In this document: positions 44,844 through 54,217 of the stretch, piece by piece
Layout: every line of letters begins with the position of its first letter
How positions within the stretch are numbered: the first letter of the stretch is position 1
Made by a program: the position numbers and the translations under genes
Assembly (NCBI GenBank): GCA_030830695.1
Contig: JAURML010000130.1
Location: 1-64,000 of the forward strand
DNA: 64,000 nucleotides
DNA from: Caenibius sp.
Lineage (GTDB): Bacteria > Pseudomonadota > Alphaproteobacteria > Sphingomonadales > Sphingomonadaceae
Direction of reading: 5' to 3'
The notes under the pieces: generated by a model
The model's database searches: none
The model's input: only the letters and a program-made list of their open reading frames with translations
Told to the model about the DNA's origin: nothing

Positions 44844-44982
44844 GCGCCGATTTTCGCCCTGACATGGTTAATTTTTCCCTAACAAATGTGCCGCATTGCG
44901 GCAAAATCCTGTGGCCAAATCCCTTCCGGCTGCGTTTGGCGCTTGACGCATTGCAGCAGGCCACTATTGCCGCCCCCGGGCC

Positions 44983-45027
44983 ACGCGGTCCCAACGCCGC
45001 GCGTGCTCTCTGTAAGGAGAGTCTGAA
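44983..45027 (+). ncRNA. Candidate serC RNA motif (leader of serC)
   Basis: Two small hairpins directly before the serC ATG: GCGG/CCGC (44985-44988 and 44997-45000) and CTCTC/GAGAG (45006-45010 and 45017-45021), the latter enclosing the Shine-Dalgarno GGAG. The serC RNA motif is a published alphaproteobacterial cis element upstream of serC; position and layout fit. Not checked against a covariance model. Confidence 0.55.
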
Positions 45028-46179
45028 ATGACTGATATTGCCAAGCCGCAGACCAAGCCTGCGCGCCCTTATTTTTCTTCCGGTCCCTGCGCCAAGCCGC
45101 CGGGCTATTCCCTCGACAAGCTGGCAACAGACGCGCTGGGCCGTTCGCATCGCGCGAAGATCGGCAAGGCACGGCTGGCCTATTGCATCGATCTGATGCG
45201 TGAACTGCTGGGCCTGCCTGATACGCATCGCATCGGCATCGTGCCAGGTTCGGATACCGGCGCGTTCGAAATGGCGATGTGGACCATGCTGGGCGCCCGC
45301 CCGGTCACCACGCTGGCCTGGGAAAGCTTTGGCGAAGGCTGGGTGACTGACGCGGTCAAGCAGCTCAGGCTCGATCCCACCATCATTCGCGCTGATTACG
45401 GGCAACTGCCCGATCTTGCGCAGGTCAACTGGTCCAGTGACGTGCTGTTCACCTGGAATGGCACGACCAGCGGCGTGCGCGTGCCCGATGGTGACTGGAT
45501 CGCCCCGGATCGCGAAGGGCTGTGCTTTGCAGACGCGACCAGCGCGGTTTTCGCTTACGACATTCCGTGGGACAGGATCGACGTCGCCACTTTCAGCTGG
45601 CAGAAGGTGCTGGGCGGCGAGGGCGGCCACGGCGTGCTGATCCTGGGGCCGCGCGCGGTGGAGCGGCTGGAAAGCTATACCCCCGCATGGCCGCTGCCCA
45701 AGGTGTTCCGCCTGGTGAGCAAGGGTAAGCTGGCCGAAGGCGTGTTCAAGGGCGAAACGATCAACACCCCCTCCATGCTGGCGGTGGAGGATGCGATTTT
45801 CGCGCTGGAATGGGGCAAGTCAGTGGGCGGTCTCGACGGGATGATCGCGCGCAGCAAGGCCAATGCCAAGGCGCTTAACGCCATTGTCGAAGCGCGCGAC
45901 TGGCTGGGCCATCTGGCGCAGGATTACGCCAGCCGTTCGGGCACCAGCGTGTGTCTGACGGTCGAAGGGGCGGATGCGGATTTCATCAAGAAATTTGCCG
46001 GCCTGCTCGAAGCCGAAAACGTCGCCTATGACATCGCCGGCTATCGCGATGCCCCGCCGGGGCTGCGCATCTGGTGCGGCGCCACGGTGGACGCGGCGGA
46101 CATCGAAGCGCTCGGCCCCTGGCTGGACTGGGCCTATTCGGTCGTAAAGGCCGAGGCGCAGGCAGCCCACTCCGCCTAG
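45028..46179 (+). CDS. serC: Phosphoserine aminotransferase
   Basis: PLP enzyme converting 3-phosphohydroxypyruvate to phosphoserine (and serving in pyridoxal phosphate synthesis). The 383-residue protein starts ...YFSSGPCAKPPGYSL, has VPGSDTGAFEMAMWTMLGAR and FTWNGTTSGVRVP, and the PLP lysine is in FSWQKVLGGEGGHG. The alphaproteobacterial form is typical. It is followed by serA after a 120-base spacer that carries repeat copy C. Confidence 0.95.
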   Translation: MTDIAKPQTKPARPYFSSGPCAKPPGYSLDKLATDALGRSHRAKIGKARLAYCIDLMRELLGLPDTHRIGIVPGSDTGAFEMAMWTMLGARPVTTLAWESFGEGWVTDAVKQLRLDPTIIRADYGQLPDLAQVNWSSDVLFTWNGTTSGVRVPDGDWIAPDREGLCFADATSAVFAYDIPWDRIDVATFSWQKVLGGEGGHGVLILGPRAVERLESYTPAWPLPKVFRLVSKGKLAEGVFKGETINTPSMLAVEDAIFALEWGKSVGGLDGMIARSKANAKALNAIVEARDWLGHLAQDYASRSGTSVCLTVEGADADFIKKFAGLLEAENVAYDIAGYRDAPPGLRIWCGATVDAADIEALGPWLDWAYSVVKAEAQAAHSA

Positions 46180-46190
46180 CCTGGATTGGC

Positions 46191-46277
46191 ACCCTGAACT
46201 TGTTTCAGGGTCCATTTTTCCGTTTCAAACCGTCGCTGCTGGTTGCGCGATGGATGCTGAAACAGGTTCAGCATGAC
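46191..46277. repeat. Sphingomonad REP-like hairpin pair, copy C
   Basis: ACCCTGAACTTGTTTCAGGGT (46191-46211) and TGCTGAAACAGGTTCAGCA (46255-46273) with GCGATGGATGC before the second. It is inserted between the functionally linked serC and serA genes, in the same orientation as copies A and B. Confidence 0.82.
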
Positions 46278-46299
46278 AATGTTGTGATTGGATAGATCA

Positions 46300-47883
46300 A
46301 TGACCAAGCCCAAAGTACTCATTTCCGACAAGATGGATCCCAATGCCGCCCGCATTTTCGAGGAAAACGGCTGCGACGTGGATGTCATCACCGGCGAAAC
46401 CCCCGAACAGCTGATCGCCCGCATCGGCGAATATGATGGTCTGGCGATCCGCAGTTCGACCAAGGTGACGAAGGAGGTGCTGGACGCGGCGACCAATCTC
46501 AAGGTCATCGGCCGCGCCGGGATCGGCGTTGACAATGTGGATATCCCCTATGCCAGTTCCAGGGGCGTGGTGGTAATGAACACCCCCTTCGGCAATTCGA
46601 TCACCACCGCCGAACATGCGATCGCGCTGATGATGGCGCTGGCCCGCCAGATTCCCGAAGCCAACGCCCAGACCCAGGCGGGGCTGTGGCCGAAAAACGG
46701 GTTCATGGGCGTGGAAGTGACCGGCAAGGTGCTGGGCCTGATCGGGGCGGGCAATATCGGCTCGATCGTGGCCAGCCGCGCGCTCGGCCTGAAGATGAAG
46801 GTCGTCGCCTTCGACCCCTTCCTGACCGCTGAACGCGCGGTGGAAATGGGGGTTGAAAAGGTCGATCTCGACACGCTGCTGGCGCGGGCCGATTTCATTA
46901 CGCTGCACACGCCGCTGACGGATCAGACGCGCAACATCCTGAGCAAGGATAATCTGGCCAAAACCAAGCAGGGCGTGCGCATCGTCAATTGCGCGCGCGG
47001 CGGGCTGGTTGACGAAGCGGCGCTGAAAGCCGCGCTGGACAGCGGCCATGTGGCGGGCGCGGCGCTGGACGTGTTCGAAACCGAACCGGCCAAGGAATCG
47101 CCCCTGTTCGGCACGCCGAACTTCATCTGCACCCCGCATCTGGGCGCATCGACCACTGAAGCGCAGGTCAATGTGGCGCTGCAGGTGGCGGAACAGCTGG
47201 CCGATTACCTCGTCAATGGCGGCGTCACCAACGCGCTTAACATGCCTTCGCTGTCGGCTGAGGAAGCGCCCAAGCTCAAACCGTACATGGCGCTGGCTGA
47301 AAAGCTGGGCAGCCTGGTCGGCCAGCTGGCGCATGGCAACCTCACCGAAATCAGCATCGAACGCTGCGGGGCGGCGGCGGAACTCAACGGCAAGCCGATC
47401 GAGGCGGCGGTGCTGGCGGGGCTGATGGGCCAGTATTCGGATAGTGTGAACATGGTCAACGCGCCGCATCTGGCCAAGGAACGCGGGCTGGACGTGCGTT
47501 CGGTCCGGCATGACCGGGAAGGGGTCTACCACACGCTGCTGAGCGTGACGGTGGCGACAAGCCAGGGCCCGCGCACCGTGGCGGGCACGCTGTTCGGCAA
47601 TGCCGCGCCGCGCCTGGTCGAGATATTCGGGATCGGCATCGAGGCGGATCTGGACGGCCATATGCTCTATATCGTCAATCAGGATGCGCCGGGCTTCATC
47701 GGTTCGGTCGGCACGCTGCTGGGCGAAAACGGCATCAACATCGGCACTTTCCACCTTGGCCGCCACAAGGCGGGCGGGGAGGCGGTGCTGCTGCTGTCAG
47801 TCGATCAGGCGCTGCCCGAAAGCGTGCTGAAGCAGGCCTGCGAACTGCCCGGCGTCAAGGTGGTCAAGGCCCTCTCTTTCTGA
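46300..47883 (+). CDS. serA: D-3-phosphoglycerate dehydrogenase
   Basis: First step of serine synthesis: NAD-dependent oxidation of 3-phosphoglycerate. The 527-residue long-type protein has the NAD motif GLIGAGNIGSIVA, catalytic NCARGGLVDEAAL and FEPA/HLGASTTEAQ segments, then an intervening domain and a C-terminal ACT domain (YIVNQDAPGFIGSVGTLLGENGINI) for serine feedback. ATG 46300; the Shine-Dalgarno is weak and lies just after repeat copy C. Confidence 0.95.
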   Translation: MTKPKVLISDKMDPNAARIFEENGCDVDVITGETPEQLIARIGEYDGLAIRSSTKVTKEVLDAATNLKVIGRAGIGVDNVDIPYASSRGVVVMNTPFGNSITTAEHAIALMMALARQIPEANAQTQAGLWPKNGFMGVEVTGKVLGLIGAGNIGSIVASRALGLKMKVVAFDPFLTAERAVEMGVEKVDLDTLLARADFITLHTPLTDQTRNILSKDNLAKTKQGVRIVNCARGGLVDEAALKAALDSGHVAGAALDVFETEPAKESPLFGTPNFICTPHLGASTTEAQVNVALQVAEQLADYLVNGGVTNALNMPSLSAEEAPKLKPYMALAEKLGSLVGQLAHGNLTEISIERCGAAAELNGKPIEAAVLAGLMGQYSDSVNMVNAPHLAKERGLDVRSVRHDREGVYHTLLSVTVATSQGPRTVAGTLFGNAAPRLVEIFGIGIEADLDGHMLYIVNQDAPGFIGSVGTLLGENGINIGTFHLGRHKAGGEAVLLLSVDQALPESVLKQACELPGVKVVKALSF

Positions 47884-47958
47884 GCGGGGCCTGCCCGCCG
47901 CTGGGCGCGCTTTTCTGGGTTCGACAGGATCGCGCCAAGCGGCTAGGGGCGTTTCACC

Positions 47959-49074
47959 ATGACGGATACCGCACCCGATCTGCTGCCCGAAGGGCTTGAA
48001 GACCAGCTGCCGCGCGAAGCGGCCGCCGCCGCACGCATCACCCGCGCGGTGATGGATGCGCTGGACAGCCACGGCTATGACCGGGTCAATCCGCCGCTGA
48101 TCGAGTTTGAAAAGAGCATGGCGGGCCGGATGGCCGGGGTGCAGCCGCGCCGCATGTTCCGCTTCGTCGATCCGGCCAGCCTGCGCACGCTGGCGCTGCG
48201 TTCGGACATCACCGTGCAGGTCGGGCGCATCGCCGCGACCAGCATGGCCGCTGCCGCCCGGCCGCTGCGCCTGTGCTATGCCGGGCAGGTGGCGACGATC
48301 AAGGGGGACGGGCTGGACCCGACCCGCGAACGCACGCAGCTGGGCGCGGAACTGATCGGCAGTGACAGCGTGGCCGCAGTGGCCGAACTGGTCAGCCTGG
48401 CAGTGGACGCTTTGACGGCTGCGGGCGGGCGGGGCATTTCAGTGGATTTCACGCTGCCCGATCTGGTCGATACGCTGGCGGCGGGGCCGCTGGCGCTTGA
48501 CCCCGGACAGGTCGATGCGGTGCGGCGCGAACTGGACGCCAAGGACGCGGGCGGGTTGCTGCAGGCGGGCGGCGAAGCCTATCTGCCGCTGCTGTATGCG
48601 GCGGGCCCGTTCGATCAGGCGATTGAACGACTGGCGGCGATTGATGCGGGCGGGGCGCTGGCCAGACGGATCGAAGGGCTGCGCGCGGTTGCCGCGCGCG
48701 TCAATGGCAAGGCGCGGCTGACGCTTGATCCAACGGAGCGGCACGGTTTCGAATATCAGAGCTGGTTCGGCTTCACCCTCTATGCCGAAGGGGTGCGCGG
48801 CGCGCTGGGGCGGGGCGGCACTTATCGCATTCTGGGCAGCGGGGGCGAGGCGGCGACCGGCTTTTCCCTTTACACTGACCCGCTGGTGGAAGCGGGGCTG
48901 GACCAGGCCGCGCCGCGCGACACGCTGTTCCTGCCACCCGGCCATGACCGCGACGTGGCCGCGCGCCTGCGCGCGATCGGCTGGCGCACCATTGCCGCGA
49001 TTGACGCGGCGGATGATGCGGCGGCGCTTGGCTGCACGCATGTTCTGGACCAGGGCGAGCCCCGGAAACTCTGA
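47959..49074 (+). CDS. hisZ: ATP phosphoribosyltransferase regulatory subunit
   Basis: HisZ is a class II aaRS-like (HisRS paralogue) protein that activates the short HisG enzyme at the start of histidine synthesis. The 371-residue protein has the dimer/core pieces [30 protein letters not shown] and [10 protein letters not shown]-like C-terminus, and lacks the histidyl-tRNA anticodon domain. Its presence implies a short HisG elsewhere in the genome; none is in the window. Confidence 0.9.
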   Translation: MTDTAPDLLPEGLEDQLPREAAAAARITRAVMDALDSHGYDRVNPPLIEFEKSMAGRMAGVQPRRMFRFVDPASLRTLALRSDITVQVGRIAATSMAAAARPLRLCYAGQVATIKGDGLDPTRERTQLGAELIGSDSVAAVAELVSLAVDALTAAGGRGISVDFTLPDLVDTLAAGPLALDPGQVDAVRRELDAKDAGGLLQAGGEAYLPLLYAAGPFDQAIERLAAIDAGGALARRIEGLRAVAARVNGKARLTLDPTERHGFEYQSWFGFTLYAEGVRGALGRGGTYRILGSGGEAATGFSLYTDPLVEAGLDQAAPRDTLFLPPGHDRDVAARLRAIGWRTIAAIDAADDAAALGCTHVLDQGEPRKL

Positions 49075-49088
49075 GGAAAGAAAAGACT

Positions 49089-50378
49089 TTGGCCAATGTA
49101 ACCGTGATCGGCGCCCAGTGGGGTGATGAAGGCAAGGGCAAGATCGTCGACTGGCTGGCGAGCCGGGCCGACGTGGTTGTGCGCTTTCAGGGCGGGCACA
49201 ACGCCGGACACACGCTGGTTGTGGGCAGTACCACTTACAAGCTTTCGCTGCTGCCTTCGGGCATCGTGACCGGCACGCTCAGCCTGATCGGCAACGGGGT
49301 GGTGCTGGACCCGTGGGCGCTGCGCGACGAGATCGCCCGGCTGGAAGGGCAGGGCGTTTCGATCACGCCCGAAAATTTCGGCATCGCTGACAATTGCCCG
49401 CTGATCCTGCCGCTGCATCGCGATCTTGACGGGCTGCGCGAAGCCGCGGCGGGTAAGGGCAAGATCGGCACTACCGGGCGCGGCATCGGCCCGGCCTATG
49501 AAGACAAGGTGGGCCGTCGCGCGATCCGTGTATGCGACCTTGCCCATCTGGGCGAACTGGACGCGCAGCTTGACCGGCTGTGCGCGCATCATGATGCGCT
49601 GCGTGCCGGTTTCGGGCAGCCGCCGGTTGACCGGGCGCAATTGCTGGCGGAACTGGCGGGCATCGCCCCCTTCGTGCAGAAATTTGCCCAGCCGGTGTGG
49701 CGGCGGCTGAACGAGGCGAAGAAGGGCGGCGCGCGCATCCTGTTCGAAGGGGCGCAGGGGGTGCTGCTGGATGTCGATCACGGCACTTATCCCTTTGTCA
49801 CCAGTTCCAACACGGTCAGCGGCACAGTCGCATCCGGTTCGGGCCTTGGTCCTGGCGCGGCGGGCTTCGTGCTTGGCATCGTCAAGGCTTATACTACCCG
49901 CGTCGGCAGCGGGCCGTTCCCCACCGAACTGGATGACGAGGTGGGCGAAACGCTGGGCCGCAAGGGGCATGAATTCGGCACCGTTACCGCGCGCAAGCGG
50001 CGCTGCGGCTGGTTCGATGCGGCGCTGGTGCGGCAAAGCTGCGCCATTTCGGGCGTAACCGGCATCGCGCTGACCAAGATTGACGTGCTGGACGGGTTCG
50101 AAACCATCAGGATCTGCACCGGTTATCGCCTGCGCGGCGAAGCGATCGATTATCTGCCCGCCAACGCCGTCGAACAGGCGGAACTGGAACCGGTGTATGA
50201 AGAGATGGACGGCTGGAGCGGCACCACCGTGGGCGCGCGCAGCTGGGCCGATCTGCCTGCCCAGGCGATCAAATATATCCGCCGGATCGAAGAACTGATC
50301 GAATGCCCGGTGGCATCGGTGTCCACCTCGCCCGAACGCGAGGACACGATTTTGGTGCGCGATCCGTTCGAGGATTGA
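49089..50378 (+). CDS. purA: Adenylosuccinate synthetase
   Basis: Joins IMP and aspartate with GTP on the way to AMP. The 429-residue protein starts with [20 protein letters not shown] (the conserved GDEGKGK loop) and has [27 protein letters not shown] and [11 protein letters not shown]. The start is TTG 49089, with GAGGAAAG about 10 bases upstream; there is no in-frame ATG at that place. Its stop overlaps the next ATG (TGATG). Confidence 0.96.
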   Translation: MANVTVIGAQWGDEGKGKIVDWLASRADVVVRFQGGHNAGHTLVVGSTTYKLSLLPSGIVTGTLSLIGNGVVLDPWALRDEIARLEGQGVSITPENFGIADNCPLILPLHRDLDGLREAAAGKGKIGTTGRGIGPAYEDKVGRRAIRVCDLAHLGELDAQLDRLCAHHDALRAGFGQPPVDRAQLLAELAGIAPFVQKFAQPVWRRLNEAKKGGARILFEGAQGVLLDVDHGTYPFVTSSNTVSGTVASGSGLGPGAAGFVLGIVKAYTTRVGSGPFPTELDDEVGETLGRKGHEFGTVTARKRRCGWFDAALVRQSCAISGVTGIALTKIDVLDGFETIRICTGYRLRGEAIDYLPANAVEQAELEPVYEEMDGWSGTTVGARSWADLPAQAIKYIRRIEELIECPVASVSTSPEREDTILVRDPFED

Positions 50379-50935
50379 TGCACGGCACCGTGCCGCCTAT
50401 CCCGTGGGGGATGGTGAAGCCCGGTTTCCCGGCGTGTCTGGCACTGTTGCTGGCGGCCTGCGCACCGCGTCTGGCGGACGCGCCCGCGCTGCCGCCTGCA
50501 CCGCGCCCGCCTGCGCCGGTTGCGGTCGATTTCGTGGAGGTCGACAAGTCGGACCGCAGCCTGACCCTGTTCGGGCAGGGGCAGGCCCTGCGCCGCTACA
50601 GCGGACTGCAGTTTGGCGACGCGCCGCAAGGGCACAAGCGCTTCGAAGGGGATGAACGGACCCCGGAAGGGCGCTACATCATCGACTATCGCAATCCGCA
50701 AAGCGCCTATCACCTCAGCCTGCAAATCTCCTATCCCGACGCGCAGGACCGGGCCTATGCCCAATCCTTCGGCCGGTCGCCCGGCGGCCAGATCTTCATT
50801 CATGGCCAGCCCAACGGGGTGGAGCATCGCATCGCCGGCGACTGGACCGATGGCTGCATTGCACTTGCCAATCACGAGATTGAGGAAATCTGGCGCTTCG
50901 TTCCCGATGGAACGCCGATAGAGATTCGCCCCTAG
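50378..50935 (+). CDS. L,D-transpeptidase (YkuD domain) lipoprotein
   Basis: Exported cell-wall enzyme of 185 residues: signal ending CLALLLAACAP with lipobox LAAC, a Pro-rich linker, then a YkuD fold (FVEVDKSDRSLTLFGQG and FIHGQPNG). The catalytic loop is DWTDGCIAL, with Thr-Asp before Gly-Cys where many have Ser-His; the nucleophile Cys and the upstream His are present. ATG 50378 is coupled to purA (TGATG); ATG 50411 is an alternative giving a shorter signal peptide. Confidence 0.83.
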   Translation: MHGTVPPIPWGMVKPGFPACLALLLAACAPRLADAPALPPAPRPPAPVAVDFVEVDKSDRSLTLFGQGQALRRYSGLQFGDAPQGHKRFEGDERTPEGRYIIDYRNPQSAYHLSLQISYPDAQDRAYAQSFGRSPGGQIFIHGQPNGVEHRIAGDWTDGCIALANHEIEEIWRFVPDGTPIEIRP

Positions 50936-50962
50936 GAAATATACTTGCTCTGAACTCTTTTT

Positions 50963-50977
50963 GTTCCTATCATGTTC
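50963..50977 (+). promoter_or_regulatory. LexA-box-like direct repeat GTTC-N7-GTTC
   Basis: GTTC at 50963-50966 and at 50974-50977 with exactly 7 bases between, 22 bases before the ATG of the winged-helix regulator. This is the known alphaproteobacterial LexA site form. By base composition one to two chance matches are expected in a window this size, so the value lies in its promoter position. Confidence 0.4.
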
Positions 50978-50999
50978 TGTATGTGGAACGGAGGAGCAT

Positions 51000-51992
51000 A
51001 TGGCTCAGGCGGATTTTGCCTATCAGGCAGCCAATGATGCGGCTGGCATGGTGCTGGGCGTGTCGATCTTTGCCGATCGTGCGCATCTGCGCGAACAGAT
51101 TCGCGAAGACGCCGAAATGGCAGGTTTCAGGACCGTGGGCTGTGCCGGGATCGATGCCTTGCTCGATGGCGCTGTGCGCGCGCTGGGCGATGTCGTGCTG
51201 CTCGATTGTCCAGCCCCGGATGCGGCGGCCATGGCGGCGCTGTCGCGGCTGGACATGCGCGTAGCGCATGCGGGAGCGCAGCTGGTGGTTTCGACCACCG
51301 TCGCCGGACTGGACGATGTCTTCGCCTGTCTTGACCAGTCGTGCCCGCAAATCCTTGTCGATCCGGGCCGGGCGGAAAGGGTGATTGCGCTTGGCAGGGT
51401 GCTCGGCCGCATGCCCGGTCTGCGGCTGCGCGAATTGTCTGAGGAAGACCGGCTGACCCTGCTGCGGCTGACGGAACAGGTTGGCCAGATCGCCGAACGG
51501 CTGGAAAGGCTGGGCGGTGCGTCCGCGCAATCGCGCCCGTCAGACAGCGCGTTCCGCTTCGAATCGCCCGCGCCGCCATTTCATGGCGAGGACGGGCAGG
51601 TTGGCGATGGCAGTGACCGGCTGGTGCGTGCGGCCCGCCCGCCGCTGCCCGATCCGCGGCTGGTGCGCAAGATCATCCGGCAGCGGCAATTGCGCGCGCG
51701 TTTCTTCGATGGCGATCTGTTTGCCGATCCGGCCTGGGACATGCTGCTGGACCTGACCGCCGCCCGGGTGGAACATGCGCGCGTGTCTGTTACCTCGCTG
51801 TGCATCGCGTCGGGCGTGCCGCCCACCACCGCGCTGCGCTGGATCAGCCAGATGACGGAGGCGGGCCTGCTCGAACGGGTGGAAGATGAAACTGACCGGC
51901 GGCGCGCCTTTATCGCGCTGACCGATCGGGCGGCGGATGCCATGGCCCGCTATTTTGCCGAACTGGGCAAGGGCGCCAGCCGACTGGTCTGA
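51000..51992 (+). CDS. Winged-helix regulator with N-terminal unknown domain
   Basis: Protein of 330 residues. N-terminal ~170 residues contain a Rossmann/receiver-like alternation (MVLGVSIFADRAHLREQIREDAEMAG, VVLLDCPAPDAAAM, QLVVSTTVAGLDDV) without a clear phosphoacceptor motif. A linker follows, and the C-terminus is a MarR-like winged helix (VSVTSLCIASGVPPTTALRWISQMTEAGLLERVEDETDRRRAFIALT). ATG 51000 has GGAGGAG directly upstream. Function unknown. A GTTC-N7-GTTC repeat precedes it. Confidence 0.78.
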   Translation: MAQADFAYQAANDAAGMVLGVSIFADRAHLREQIREDAEMAGFRTVGCAGIDALLDGAVRALGDVVLLDCPAPDAAAMAALSRLDMRVAHAGAQLVVSTTVAGLDDVFACLDQSCPQILVDPGRAERVIALGRVLGRMPGLRLRELSEEDRLTLLRLTEQVGQIAERLERLGGASAQSRPSDSAFRFESPAPPFHGEDGQVGDGSDRLVRAARPPLPDPRLVRKIIRQRQLRARFFDGDLFADPAWDMLLDLTAARVEHARVSVTSLCIASGVPPTTALRWISQMTEAGLLERVEDETDRRRAFIALTDRAADAMARYFAELGKGASRLV

Positions 51993-52078
51993 CCGGTTTT
52001 CAGCGCGCTTCGTGCCTCGCCGCGTGGGCTTGCACGCCAAACTGTTGTGCTGGTGCGGCAGATGGCTGAAAAATTCAT

Positions 52079-52096
52079 GTAATGATATATCATTAT
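52079..52096. promoter_or_regulatory. Zur-like palindrome before the TonB receptor gene
   Basis: GTAATGATATATCATTAT contains a perfect 16-bp palindrome (TAATGATA/TATCATTA, 52080-52095), AT-rich in a high-GC context, 18 bases before the GTG start of a His-rich receptor. Size and symmetry resemble Fur-family Zur sites. Not matched to a matrix. Confidence 0.6.
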
Positions 52097-52113
52097 GTGC
52101 TAGGTGTGCTGGC

Positions 52114-54207
52114 GTGACACATCATCGCCCTGCCATCCGCCGCATTTCGTCCGTTCTTACCTTGCTGTTCCCAGCCTTGCTGCCAGCGCCAGCATCGGCG
52201 GCGGAGCCTGCGCCCGGTCATGTGGACGATCATCACGATCACGATCAGGACATCGTCGTCACCGGTCTGCGCAAGGCGGCAAGCGATGCGGTCAGCGGCG
52301 TCACCGTGCTTGACGGGGCCGCGCTTGCCGGCGAAGTGCGCGCAAGCCTTGGCGAAACGCTGGCACGCCAGCCCGGCGTCAGCGCGACCAGCTTTGGCCC
52401 CACCGCCTCGCGACCGATCCTGCGTGGGCTGGGCGGGGAACGGATCCGCCTGCTGACGGACGGGATCGGCAGCCTCGATCTCTCATCCTCCAGCGGCGAT
52501 CATGCGGTGGCGATCAACCCGCTGACGGCGGACCGGATTGAAATCCTGCGCGGGCCGGGCGCCCTGCTGTTCGGCTCGTCAGCCATTGGCGGGGTGGTCA
52601 ATGTGATTGACCGGCGCATCCCGCGCCGTTTGCCCGAGGCGCCATTTCATGCAGAAGGCTCGGCCGCCTATGGCAGCGCGGCGGATGAACGCTCGGCCAG
52701 TCTTGGCCTCGATGCGCCGCTGGGCGGCGGCCTCGTGCTGCATGCGGACGGGAACTGGTCGAAGAGCGACGATCTGGAAACCGGGGGTCATATCCTTGCC
52801 CCCGCCCTGCGGCAGGTGGCGTCCGCCAGCGCAGACCCGGCCATCGCTGCGCTGGCCGGTCTGAAGGGCAGGCTGCCCAACACCGCGGCGCGCGCATCCG
52901 AAGCGGCAGGGGGCCTTGCCTATGTCGCGGGCGATCTCAATCTGGGCCTCTCGCTCGCGCGGCATGATGCCAGGTATGGGGTGCCGATCCGCTATGCGCT
53001 GGAAGCGGGCGGCGAAGCCGAAGCACCGACCATTGACCTGCGCCAGACGCGGCTCGATGGTCGCGCCGAAATTCCGCTGTCCGGCTGGCTCCAGAAAGTC
53101 AGTCTGCGTGGCAATTATGTGCACTATGCTCATGATGAGATTGAAAATTCTGGCGCAGTCGGCAGCCGGTTCCGCGCCCGGGGCGGGGAAGCGCGACTTG
53201 ACCTCGCTCAGGCCGAAATGGGCGGCTGGGGCGGGACCAACGGCGCGCAATATATGGAAAAATCGGTCCGCATTGCGGGGGAGGAGAAATATCTTCCCGA
53301 CGCGCGCCAGCGCCAGTTCGGCCTGTTCACCCTGCAATCGCTCGAATCCGGGCCGTGGCGGTTTGAAGGGGGCCTGCGCTTCGAACACAGCCGCCTGACC
53401 GCGAACGAGGATGACGATCTTGCGACCCCCGCGCGGGCGCGCAGCTTCGATACGGTCTCTGCCTCGCTCGGTACGGTGGTGGATTTCGCGCCCGGCTGGA
53501 AGGGGGCGCTCAATCTTTCGCGCGCTGTGCGCGCGCCGGCGCTGGACGAATTATTCGCGCATGGGCCGCATGCCGGAACCCAGGCGTATGAGATTGGCGA
53601 GCCCGATCTGTCACCCGAACGCAGCCATGGCGTGGAATTGAACCTTCGCCACCGCGCCGGTCTGCTTCGGATCGATCTCAGTGCCTTTTACGCGCGCTTC
53701 AGCAACTTTATATACCTCTTCGGGGATGGCACGGAGCAGGATGATATGCCGGTATACAGATACCGTCAGGGCAAGGCCCGCTATCTGGGTTTCGAGGCGG
53801 AATTGCAGGCTCCACTGGGCGAATTTCTGGGCGTTGACTGGGATCTGGACGCGCAGGCCGATTATGTGCGCGCGCGGATCGACGGCTTCGGACCGGCCCC
53901 GCTGATCCCGCCCATGCGACTGATTGGCAAGCTCTCGTGGCGCAGTGGCCCGCTGGACGGCTCGATCGGGCTGGAGCACGCACTGCGCCAGTCACGCACA
54001 GCGCCCGGCGAAACCGAAACACCGGCCTATACGCTCGTCAACGCGGCGCTTGAATGGCATGTGCTCGATGGCGCGCATCAGCTGACACTGGGCCTTGCCG
54101 CAGACAATATCTTCGACGTCGTCGCGCGGCGCCATTCCAGCCTGCTCAAGGATTATGCGCCGCTGGCCGGGCGCGATGTGCGCCTCACGCTGCGTTTTGC
54201 CTACTGA
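52114..54207 (+). CDS. TonB-dependent outer-membrane receptor, probable zinc/metal importer
   Basis: Outer-membrane receptor of 697 residues. Signal peptide ends PAPASAA. Residues 36-46 are His/Asp-rich (HVDDHHDHDQD), followed at once by TonB box DIVVTG. The plug contains LGETLARQPGVSATSFGPTASRPILRGLGGERIRLLTDGIGS and RIEILRGPGALLFGSSAIGGVVNVID; the last residue is an aromatic Tyr after FA, as in beta-barrels. The His-rich N-terminus and the upstream Zur-like site suggest zinc. GTG 52114 with AGG upstream; the frame from 51937 overlaps the previous gene. Confidence 0.85.
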   Translation: MTHHRPAIRRISSVLTLLFPALLPAPASAAEPAPGHVDDHHDHDQDIVVTGLRKAASDAVSGVTVLDGAALAGEVRASLGETLARQPGVSATSFGPTASRPILRGLGGERIRLLTDGIGSLDLSSSSGDHAVAINPLTADRIEILRGPGALLFGSSAIGGVVNVIDRRIPRRLPEAPFHAEGSAAYGSAADERSASLGLDAPLGGGLVLHADGNWSKSDDLETGGHILAPALRQVASASADPAIAALAGLKGRLPNTAARASEAAGGLAYVAGDLNLGLSLARHDARYGVPIRYALEAGGEAEAPTIDLRQTRLDGRAEIPLSGWLQKVSLRGNYVHYAHDEIENSGAVGSRFRARGGEARLDLAQAEMGGWGGTNGAQYMEKSVRIAGEEKYLPDARQRQFGLFTLQSLESGPWRFEGGLRFEHSRLTANEDDDLATPARARSFDTVSASLGTVVDFAPGWKGALNLSRAVRAPALDELFAHGPHAGTQAYEIGEPDLSPERSHGVELNLRHRAGLLRIDLSAFYARFSNFIYLFGDGTEQDDMPVYRYRQGKARYLGFEAELQAPLGEFLGVDWDLDAQADYVRARIDGFGPAPLIPPMRLIGKLSWRSGPLDGSIGLEHALRQSRTAPGETETPAYTLVNAALEWHVLDGAHQLTLGLAADNIFDVVARRHSSLLKDYAPLAGRDVRLTLRFAY

Positions 54208-54217
54208 TCGGGGAAAA

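Noticed and set aside
46297-47766. Open frame of 489 codons opposite serA
   Set aside because: Antisense shadow of serA.
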